NCBI GenBank assembly: GCA_030549205.1 | Contig: JAUKTV010000016.1 | Span: forward strand, 496,001-560,000 | Direction: 5' to 3' | Source of the DNA: Apiosordaria backusii | Taxonomy: Eukaryota; Ascomycota; Sordariomycetes; Sordariales; Lasiosphaeriaceae | Length of the DNA: 64,000 nucleotides | Shown: piece by piece, positions 55,549 through 64,000 of the stretch | Position numbering within the stretch: position 1 is the first letter of the stretch | Layout: the number at the start of each line of letters is the position of its first letter | The notes under the pieces: model-generated | Told to the model about the DNA's origin: nothing | The model's database searches: none | Seen by the model: the letters and a program-made list of their open reading frames with translations, nothing else | Made by a program: the position numbers and the translations under genes

Positions 55549-56378
55549 ATGATATCCTCACGATCGTCGTGTCGGCTTCGGCTGCCTCGCCCAAGGGTTT
55601 GTTTGCCCCTTTAGATCTCCCATTCTCGGGAACCTCGAAACTGATAATTGCGCAGTCATTCCTAGGCTTCATGTCCCTCCAGACTGGCGCCGAGCTTGTC
55701 GCCCTCGCCCTCCTGTTCAATAAGGCAACAGGAATTTACGGCCTCCTCACACTCGTGACGGGCTTCCAGATGTCGATACTTCAGTTCACCGCGTACTTTC
55801 TCTCGATCGCTGTTATCGCCGTTTTGGTTTTCTGCCTCCCTCATATTCGCAAGGGGACACCGTTCCAGAACCTGCTGCTGGCGTGGGTTTACGCGGTGGA
55901 CACGATTGTGAGCGGTCTGTATACGACAGCTTTTGCGACGAGCTGGTACTTGCAGTTGAACGAGATGCAGGCTGCTTCCGCTTCGGAGGTTCCGGGACAA
56001 GAGGAGGTTCAAATGATCGAGCGCAGGGACGAGACAGCCACACCGATCAGAGACGACGGCATCGATACGGCGTTTAGCATGGTGCTTATTATCGGATTTA
56101 CGCTTGTGAGAATTTACTTCAGCTTGGTTATCATGGCATATGCGCGGGCGGTTGTTCTGCGATTTGTCGATGAGAGAGTGCCCGAGTCTGACGAGGATGA
56201 CGAGTCTGGGTCAGCACCGAATCCGTTTGCCAAGGGAGCTCCGTTGGGTGAAGGGCTGGAAGGCAAGATTGGGCGGTACATGATTTCCGTTGGAAAGAGC
56301 TATTGGTTGGGCGGGCGAAAGGAGGACGAGGAATGGGCAAAGGATGTTCACTCCAAGTTCAGGAGCAGCCGGAGATAA
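55549..56378 (+). CDS. KEI1: IPC synthase regulatory subunit Kei1
   Basis: Golgi membrane subunit required for inositol phosphorylceramide synthase (Aur1) activity and localisation in sphingolipid synthesis. Two exons, 55549-55596 and 55656-56378, give 256 residues. Exon 1 (MISSRSSCRLRLPRPR) joins across a 59 bp intron (donor GTTTGT, branch AACTGAT) to SFLGFMSLQTGAELVAL, giving the usual Kei1 opening. Four hydrophobic segments follow: the ALLFNKATGIYGLLTLV, FTAYFLSIAVIAVLVFCL, LLAWVYAVDTIVSGLYTTAF and FSMVLIIGFTLVRIYFSLV regions. PHIRKGTPF between helices 2 and 3 is a family signature. The C-terminus is a short acidic and basic cytosolic tail. A longer unspliced reading from 55278 is open but its N-terminal 120 residues look like translated leader. 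Confidence 0.88.
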
Positions 56379-57326
56379 TTTTCTTTATCCATTGGAAGGG
56401 ATACGAAGTACATAATGGTGGAGGCGAGCACATGTTTTCAGCGGCATTTAATGATCACAGAGGCCATCTTTCTGGGTATGGCATGGTATATTTGGGCGCA
56501 TTGCTGGTTGGCATATCATTTGTTTTACTAGACCTTATCATAATAGGGAATGGGATAATCTAATGGGGGTGGGAAAGAGGCTGGAACTGGGGAGCTAATC
56601 ATATTCAGTCAGATAATAATGGATGTGTTGAGAGACAATATCCCACCATGGCCCCTTTGTACGAATTATGTACATTTTACGAACATCTCCCCGGAGAGAG
56701 CCACGTGTGGCGGACTTGGCAACAGCACCTGACCGTTCGCCCGCGCGGGTTGACAGAGGTGACCCCCATTTCCAGGGGAGTACACCGTTCGTGGCAGAAA
56801 GTGAGAAGAGAGAATGGAAACCCGATGATACCAAAGCCGAAACGGCGAAGGGTCCAGGTTGCCCGTTTCAACGGCCTGCGCCGAGAGTCGAGCATTTCGG
56901 ATGCCGAAAAGAGAGTGGGACAGCTGGGTACGGAGACCCGGTGTTAGTCATTGTGGGCAACAGTGGCATCAGCTTCAGATGGCCGGTGTCAAAGGAGACA
57001 CTGATGAGGTCCATGACAAAGCATGATTTGAATCCCACGCGTGCAATTCGTTGGATGTGCAGCAACACTCTGGGGGTTCTGGGCAATTCCCGGGATTCGA
57101 GGCGCTAGAGCGATCACGCAATCGATCACCTCTTGTGCCCGCCTACCCATCAAGAGAAATTTGGGACATATGCGGGGCCGATATAGGGACCCTTCGCTTG
57201 AATTGCCTCCGGCTGCACCTTACATAAGTGCCATTGTTTTTTTTCTTTTGTCTCCTTGCGATGCAGTAATTCCTTTTCCCAGTCACTCCCTCCACCATCT
57301 TCTGTTCTGCTATCGACACTCTCACG
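56379..57326. promoter_or_regulatory. sulfite reductase upstream region with E-box
   Basis: 948 bp between Kei1 stop and sulfite reductase start. Contains CACGTG (56702-56707) within the longer imperfect palindrome GCCACGTGTGGC. CACGTG is the Cbf1/Met4-type site of sulfur genes in yeasts. Open frames at 56648-57108 are not convincing genes. Confidence 0.45.
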
Positions 57327-60300
57327 ATGGCAGGCGCACTCCCCACGATAAGGACGCCTGAAGAGGCCGGTAAGACACCCAGAACCCCTCCCCCACATTA
57401 CCCCAAACTGTCAAGTCGCAACGAGCAAGCTTTCCCTGCCCCGCCAAATTGCTGCTCGCAATGCGACCGACAGCCGGGCTCGACTCGGCATCTCGACCGA
57501 CAGCCGAGCACACTGCGAATTGCCTCACAATCGTCCCCAAGGACGTCAATGAGATGCGCCCAAGTAGTGTAGAGACAGGTAGCTAACAATTGATTGAATT
57601 AGTCGCCAGAATTGCATACCTCTCCAGCGATGTGGTCATCTCCGTCCAGCCATCGCTCGCCTCTGATTCAGAGTTCTCGAGCCACTTGAAGCAGCTCGCC
57701 AAACAGAAGGAACAGAGCTTGGTCGCGAAGACCTCAGATGCTGTCCCAGAGATCCAACCAGTCAGACACAACAACGACCCATTACTTTCCGTCTTCACTC
57801 CCATCCGCTCTGGCCAGCTGGTCTCAGTCACTACCACATCTTCCATTCTGCTGCCCTCAGTAGCACATCTCTACAAGCTTGCCAACCTCCCAGTCGTCAT
57901 CCATGTTGCGGTTGGCCCCAAGAGCTTCCCCGACTACTCAGCCATCACCTCGATTAGAAACTCAGGATGGACCTTTCTTCAATCTTGGTCCCTCCAGGAG
58001 GCTCAGGACATTGCTCTGACGGCTCATGCCCTGGCCATTCGCTCAGGCAAGGGTGTCATCCACTTCTTTGACCCTAGCTCTGGCGCCGTCGCCGAGTCGA
58101 TTGAGGGTGCCAATGTCGATGTCGTTCGTGCTGTCCTCAACCTCGACAATGTGCGGAGGTTTCAGTCTGCGCCGATTCCGGGATCAGGGATCTATGCAGA
58201 TGACGGGCGGGTCGCCGTGGTTTCTGAGCAACCCGAACCCCTGGCTCTCTCTAGTGGAGTCACCGCCAGCCAAGCAGTAGAGGGCGAGGTAGCATCCCCT
58301 CTTCTCACCTCACAGTCGTCTGTCAAGTCCAGCCAACAGAGTGCGACCAGCTCGCCACCAAGCGTATCCCCGGCGACTACCATCGAGCCCGCCGCTCTTC
58401 TTGTCTCGTCTGAGGATATCCACAAGTACGTTACTGGGATCTGGGCCCAGCTCAACCAGCTCGCCGGTAGACAATACAACGCCTTTGAGTGGACGGGACC
58501 CCAGACGGCCGAGAACATCATCTTCCTGTTTGGCTCAGATGTTGCTCTGTTCTCTGATGCTATTGCGAAGGCACAGTCCGGCGACTCGTTTGCCAACGCT
58601 GGCATCATCGCCCCCAGACTCTACCGCCCATGGTTGGGCGCCAAGTTGATCGATGCTCTCCCCAAGTCTGTTAAAAGGGTAGCCGTTCTTGAGCAAGTCT
58701 CAAGGAAGACAACCAAGTGGGGACCCGTCCTCATTGATGTGTTGACTTCCGTCAAGAGTGCTGTTGGCGGCGTTGAGACCATTGTTGGATACCAGCTGGG
58801 TTACATCTCCAAGGACAGCGTCAAGCAAGCTCTTTCTGGTGTCTTCCAAAACCTGACTCTGGAGAAGCCTGTCCAGAACTTGGAGGTTGGTGAGCGCGAG
58901 GTTCCCCAGGAGACCTCCGAGTATGATCTCTCGAAGCCCAAGCTCGAGGTCTCCTATACCAAGATTCTCGACCAGTTGTTTGGCAGCAGGGCTTTTGTTG
59001 CCAACTCCCTTGATTCTGAGAATGCTGGAGTCTCGAGGGCCATCTCTGCCACCCCCGAGTATGGTTTCGGCTCTCTCCTCGCCAGAAAGGAACGCAGACA
59101 AAAGTTTGTTGCCGAGGTCAAGGAGGCCGCTAGCAACGGCCGTTTCTTGACGGAAGTTCCCAAGAGAGCCTTGGCCAAGTGGGTAGCCAGCGCTGATGAT
59201 GCGAAGAAGTCTGAGGAGGCTGCCGAAGAGGTGGTTTCCAAGCTTACCCTCGACAACTCCACACCTTCAAAGGCCCTGCTTAAGCAGAAGGCATTCTTCC
59301 GCAAGCAGTCGCTTTGGCTCGTTGGGTCCGACGCCTGGGCTTATGATCTTGGTAACTCTGGCGTTCACCAGGTCTTGGCCTCGGGTGAAAATGTTAACTT
59401 GCTCATCATCGACTCGACTCCCTACTCTGAGCGCGCTGCTGCCGATGCGAACCGGAGAAAGAAGGACATTGGTCTTTATGCCATGAACTTCGGAAACGCC
59501 TATGTCGCGTCGACTGCCGTCTACAGCTCTTACACCCAGGTTCTTCAGGCCATGGACGAGGCTGACAAGTTCAACGGCCCCTCCATCGTCCTGGCCTACC
59601 TTCCCTACTTTGGCGAGCACGAGTCTCCCCTGACCGTTCTCACCGAGACTAAGAAGGCCGTCGACCTCGGCTACTGGCCTCTGTATCGGTGGAACCCCGA
59701 GAATGAGAAGAAGGGCGAACCCAACTTCTCTCTCGATTCTGAGCGGATCAAGAAGGAACTCAAGGCCTTCCTTGACAGAGATAACCAACTCACTCAGATG
59801 ATGCGGAAGGACCCCCAGTTTGGCGCTGTCCTGGACCAGGACTTTGGCACCGAGGTTCGTGCTCAGCAGAAGCGCAAGGCCAAGGATGCGTACAACCAAC
59901 TCTTGGAGGGTCTCTTTGGTGCGCCGCTGACCATCCTGTTCGGTTCCGACGGTGGCAATGCTCAGGCTCTCGCCAAGCGGTTGGGCACCAGAGGCCGTGC
60001 CCGCGGTCTCAAGACTACCGTCATGGCCATGGAGGACTACCCGGTGGAAGACCTACCAACAGAGGAGAACATTGTCTTCATCACCTCGACTGCCGGTCAG
60101 GGTGAGTTCCCCGTCAACGGCAAGCCCCTCTGGGATGCCATTAAGGACAGCACCGAGCTTGATCTTGCCTCTGTCAAGTACTCCGTTTTTTCTCTTGGCG
60201 ACAGCCACTACTGGCCTAGAAAGGAGGACAAGGTGTACTACAACAAGCCTGGAAAGGACCTCGACAGGGTTCTGGCCAACTTTGGCGGCTCGCGCTTGGC

Positions 60301-62152
60301 TCCTCTTGGCCTTGGTGATGATCAAGATCCAGATGGATACCAGACTGGCTATTCCGAGTGGGAGCCCAAGCTTTGGGAAGCCCTCGGCGTGTCGAAGGTC
60401 GATGGCCTTCCAGATGAGCCTCCCCCGATCACCAACGAGGACATCAAGATTGCTTCCAACTTCTTGCGTGGCACCATCGCTGAGGAACTCATGGACACTT
60501 CGACTGGTGCCATCTCGGCTTCCAATCAGCAGCTGACCAAGTTCCACGGCACTTACATGCAAGATGACCGTGATGTCCGTGACGAGCGCAAGGCCCAGGG
60601 TCTTGAGCCAGCCTACTCCTTCATGATCCGTTGCAGACTTCCTGGCGGTGTGTCGACATCAAAGCAGTGGATCCAGATGGACGACATCGCCAATGAGCTC
60701 GGAAACGAGACCATGAAGCTCACCACGCGTCAAACCTTCCAGTTCCACGGCGTCGTCAAGGCCAAGCTCAAGCCTGCCATGCAGGCCATCAACCGGGCTC
60801 TCATGGACACCCTCGCCGCTTGCGGTGATGTCAACCGTAACGTCATGTGCAGCCCTCTTCCTTCGCAGTCAGTGTACCATCGTGAGGTCTATCAATGGTC
60901 CAAGAAGATCAGCGAGCACCTTCTCCCATCGACCACCGCTTACCACGAGATCTGGCTCACCGACTACGACGGAAAGAAGACACAGATTGCTGGTGACGCT
61001 GTACAGGACTTTGAGCCCATTTACGGACCTACTTACCTCCCCCGCAAGTTCAAGATTTCGATTGCCATTCCCCCACACAACGACGTTGATGTGTATGCCC
61101 ACGACATCGGTCTGATCGCCATCAAGGGCAACGATGGACACCTTCTTGGCTTCAACTTGCTTGTTGGTGGTGGTATGGGTACCACGCACAACAACAAGAA
61201 GACCTATCCCCAGACCGGTCGCCTCCTCGGCTTCGTCAAGGCTGACCAGACCCACATTGCCTGCGAGAAGGTTATGCTTGTCCAGCGTGACCACGGTGAC
61301 CGCAAGAACCGCAAGCACGCCAGATTGAAGTACACCGTCGACGACATGACTGTCGATGTCTTCAGGTCCAAGGTCGAGGAGCTCTGGGGTCAGCCATTCC
61401 TGCCCGCCAAGCCGTTCCACTTCGACAGCAATGTCGACACCTTTGGTTGGCTCAAGGATGAGACTGGCATGAACCATTTCACCATGTTCATCGAGAACGG
61501 CCGCATCGAGGACACTGCTGACTTCCAGATGAAGACTGGCCTGAGGGAGATTGCCAAGGTTCACAAGGGCGAGTTCCGCCTCACCCCCAACCAGCATCTC
61601 ATCCTCAGCAACGTTGCCGACGAGGATCTTGACACTCTTAAGAAGCTTCTCGCCCAGTACAAGCTCGACAATTTGCACTTCTCCGCCCTCCGCCTCTCCT
61701 CATCCGCCTGCGTGGCCTTCCCCACTTGCGGTCTCGCCATGGCTGAGTCTGAGCGCTACCTTCCGGTCTTGATCACCAAGCTTGAGGGATGCCTTGAAGA
61801 GAACGGTCTCAGGCAAGACAGCATTGTCATGCGCATGACTGGTTGCCCCAACGGTTGTGCCCGCCCGTGGTTGGCGGAGGTTGCTTTCGTTGGCAAGGCT
61901 TACGGTGCTTACAACATGTATCTCGGTGGTGGTTATCACGGCCAGAGACTGAACAAGTTGTACCGCAGCAGCATCAAGGAGGATGAGATCCTCGAGATCA
62001 TGAAGGGTCTGCTCAGCCGGTACGCCAAAGAGAGGGAGCAGGGTGAGAGATTCGGTGACTGGACCATCCGGGCTGGTATCATCAAGGCTACCACTGATGG
62101 TCGCGATTTCCACGAGGGTGTCGCCGAGGACGAGGAGGAGGCTGAGGAGTGA
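57327..62152 (+). CDS. MET5: Sulfite reductase [NADPH], beta (hemoprotein) subunit
   Basis: Reduces sulfite to sulfide with electrons from the flavoprotein subunit in sulfate assimilation. Exon 1 is 57327-57369 (MAGALPTIRTPEEA), a 233 bp intron follows, then 57603-62152; total 1530 residues, near yeast Met5 (1442). Domains in order: a pyruvate-ferredoxin-oxidoreductase-like N-terminal part, a flavodoxin domain at about 788-930 (LTILFGSDGGNAQALAKRL, FITSTAGQGEFP), then two ferredoxin-like/nitrite-sulfite reductase repeats from about 1000 (YSFMIRCRLPGGV, TTRQTFQFHGV). The 4Fe-4S and siroheme cysteines are intact: ACVAFPTCG near 1381 and TGCPNGCARP near 1427 (C-x5-C and C-x3-C). Codon use is strongly C-biased, consistent with high expression. 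The last residues are acidic. Confidence 0.96.
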
Positions 62153-62843
62153 TTTCACACATAACGTAAGAAGTTGTCCTGGCTGCCTCTCGTCGGTAGG
62201 CGGTTGCTGATTCTCAAGCAGAGTATAATGCATACAGCAATGTGAATGGAAAATGAGAAATGAGCAGGAGTCATGTAAATGATAGCGAACAGTGCGGGAT
62301 GGTTTTTTGTCTACATTGCGGGCGCATTGCATTTCTATTTTTTTTTGTCTGGTACCAAAATAGGCGTTGAAAACAATTTGAACTTATTGAATTTGGTCTA
62401 AACTGCGTTGATAAGTTGTCTGCTTTTGTTGGGCATGTTCAGGGTAAAGATGTAGCATATTCAATACAAGATGCCACAGAACTTAGGTAAGTTTCCGACT
62501 ATAACACAATTCCAAGTGTCTTGATTGGACACTACCTATCTTACATTGCAAAAAGCATCAAAAGTATCAAAAGCAAAGGGTATTATCTCTGAACCTATAC
62601 CTAATAAACTAAAATAGCCAAGCAAAACGCCAAACAAAAACAATTATTACCTCCCACCGTCATCAGATTATCTATCATACATGACTTGATCATTCATTTC
62701 CATACACATGTCTTGATCGTTTTTCTCGTGCTTTTTCTCCTCAAACGCCAAAAACACCTGTTTCCTGCCCTTCTGGTTGTCTAAACGTGACAAAATAGTG
62801 AAAAAGAGAGAGGGAAGGTGACCTAAGCGACACAAGGCATGAA
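62153..62843. other. intergenic between convergent genes
   Basis: 691 bp between the stops of sulfite reductase and the chitin synthase. AT-rich in the middle, with TTAGGTAAG and CTACCTATC near 62483 and 62531. Expected to be two 3' UTRs. Confidence 0.4.
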
Positions 62844-64000
62844 TCACCTCCTGACGCTATTAGCGACCCCCTCTCCGATATCCCTCGCCCCCTCCCTCAT
62901 CTTTTCAATCAGGCCCCTAGCCCACTTTGGCACCCCAAGCTTGGCCTTGACCCTGCCTTCGACAACCATGTTGACGAGGTTGATGATGGCAAAAGTCGTG
63001 CTCCCCAGCGCTCTGAACGCCGCCAGAGCAGCCACCGACCACAGGATAAACCGCAGATAAAAGTTGTCACCTATCCCACTGCTGCCGTAAATCTCGCTGA
63101 TGGCCATGGCCAGAGTCGCATTGGCCACCAGCCAGGAGACAACCATGTAGGTCCGCACCGACTTGTAGTAATCCTCCTGCAGCTGCGCGTCCGAAGGCGG
63201 TTTGTCGGGAACTTCAATTCTATCTCTGAGATTCCTCAGGGCTTCGTCGTATCCGGAATCAATATCCAGCTGCTCAGAGGGCATTTCCAACTCGACGGTC
63301 GAGCCGGATCCTTTGCCGACGGCGCCACCGAGATCGGTCTTCATGACGTTGTCACCCTTTGTTCCCCAGGTTACGTCGTGGGTGTTGCAAAAGGCGTAGA
63401 TTTGCAATGTGCAGATATACGACGGCAGGAGGATGAGGTAGGGGACAAAAGAGGTAAACATGTGCCAGGGGTCGAGGTACATGAAGGACATGACAAAGTA
63501 CAGACCAATAGTCGAGGCCGTCGAGACGATCATGTTGGTGAAGACGTTGTTGCCCATTTCGAGCTCGGGCTTGTCTTTGTCTTCCTTTTTGGGGGACAGC
63601 TGGTGGACGACGATCCAGATGGACGCGAAAAGGGTGTAGATCATGATGACGGCGTAGATGATCATGGACGCGAGGTACATCTTGCGTGAGCCTTGGGGAC
63701 GGTTGCCGAGGGACAGGATGAACTGGGTCGAGATCAACAAGACGCAAATATACCGGAGGATGGTGAAGATATAGAGGGCGGCTTTGCCTTCGGCGTCAAA
63801 GGGGGTGACGTGGGGATCGGCGAGACCACCGGCAATAAAGTAGAAGGTGAGGTAAAAGTTGGCGAGGGAGAAGTAGGTGAAGAGGAGTTGCAAGAGCTGA
63901 TACAAGAACTCAATGTGCAACAGAACCTTGCGGGCGACAGTGTGATCGGTGAGCCAGATTTGCTTGAAATGCACAAGAGAGTACACGGCGGCAAAGAACG
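62844..64000 (-). CDS. Chitin synthase, C-terminal part (cut by window edge)
   Basis: Partial gene; coding sequence continues beyond 64000. About 385 C-terminal residues are present, starting FFAAVYSLVHFKQIW. This is the C-terminal multi-helix region of a family 2 (division 1, class I-III) chitin synthase, downstream of the catalytic QRRRW region, which lies outside the window. Signature pieces are HIEFLYQLLQLLFTYFSLAN, FILSLGNRPQGSRKMYLAS, the hydrophobic block ending SYICTLQIYAFCNTHDVTWG with the TWGTKGD motif, and ALGSTTFAIINLV near the end. At least six membrane segments are visible. The class is unresolved; the sequence around YDEALRNLRDRIEVP favours I or III over II. It polymerises UDP-GlcNAc into chitin at the plasma membrane. 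Confidence 0.93.
   Translation of the reverse strand, partial: FFAAVYSLVHFKQIWLTDHTVARKVLLHIEFLYQLLQLLFTYFSLANFYLTFYFIAGGLADPHVTPFDAEGKAALYIFTILRYICVLLISTQFILSLGNRPQGSRKMYLASMIIYAVIMIYTLFASIWIVVHQLSPKKEDKDKPELEMGNNVFTNMIVSTASTIGLYFVMSFMYLDPWHMFTSFVPYLILLPSYICTLQIYAFCNTHDVTWGTKGDNVMKTDLGGAVGKGSGSTVELEMPSEQLDIDSGYDEALRNLRDRIEVPDKPPSDAQLQEDYYKSVRTYMVVSWLVANATLAMAISEIYGSSGIGDNFYLRFILWSVAALAAFRALGSTTFAIINLVNMVVEGRVKAKLGVPKWARGLIEKMREGARDIGEGVANSVRR

Noticed and set aside
55278..55655. N-terminal 126-codon extension of the Kei1 frame
   Set aside because: The extension is R/K-rich leader-like sequence; splicing 55596 to 55656 gives a family-typical N-terminus instead.
60869..61678. 269-codon minus-strand ORF inside sulfite reductase
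   Set aside because: It is antisense to a conserved, strongly C-biased coding sequence; the open frame is a side effect of that codon bias. Same reasoning for antisense frames in HET gene 1 and Nma111.

Overview
This window is nuclear DNA of a filamentous ascomycete, most likely a sordariomycete. The evidence is short introns (mostly 50-77 bp) with GTRNGT donors and CTAAC/CTGAC branch sites, two heterokaryon-incompatibility (HET) domain genes, a calcium-binding external alternative NADH dehydrogenase, an AP-1 beta subunit without an ear domain, a chitin synthase, and proteins that read like Neurospora/Podospora orthologues. Exon structures were worked out by hand from splice signals and reading-frame phase; no alignment was run.

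Left third (1-25 kb): HET gene 1 (682-3195); INCENP, the chromosomal passenger scaffold (4027-8324, 3 exons); a long J-domain protein (10504-13520); a gene-free stretch with a candidate structured RNA (about 15.05-15.31 kb); a fold-type I aminotransferase (minus); a large disordered RGG-tailed protein (minus); then a divergent pair of respiratory genes, ATP synthase subunit f (minus) and complex I NDUFS4 (plus), sharing a 416 bp promoter with three CCAATCA boxes.

Middle (25-45 kb): GID8 ubiquitin-ligase subunit (minus), divergent from uridine kinase (plus); alternative NADH dehydrogenase (minus), divergent from HET gene 2 (plus); EMC4 (minus), divergent from AP-1 beta (plus); a four-helix membrane protein (minus); the nuclear HtrA-type protease Nma111 (minus).

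Right (45-64 kb): a minisatellite; NOP53 (minus), divergent from the Rab6/Ypt6 GTPase (plus); RLP24 (minus); an uncharacterised 107-aa protein; Kei1, the IPC synthase subunit; sulfite reductase beta subunit; and the C-terminal part of a chitin synthase cut by the window edge.

The window is mostly conserved housekeeping genes with no biosynthetic cluster, intact transposon or CRISPR. Loose themes are respiration (ATP17, NDUFS4, NDE), 60S ribosome assembly (NOP53, RLP24) and membrane traffic/biogenesis (YPT6, AP-1 beta, EMC4, Kei1, chitin synthase). The most unusual signal is the compact multi-hairpin, T-run-terminated locus near 15.05-15.31 kb. Two conserved genes (NDUFS4, GID8) each carry a one-base frame break at a homopolymer, more likely sequence error than loss of function.
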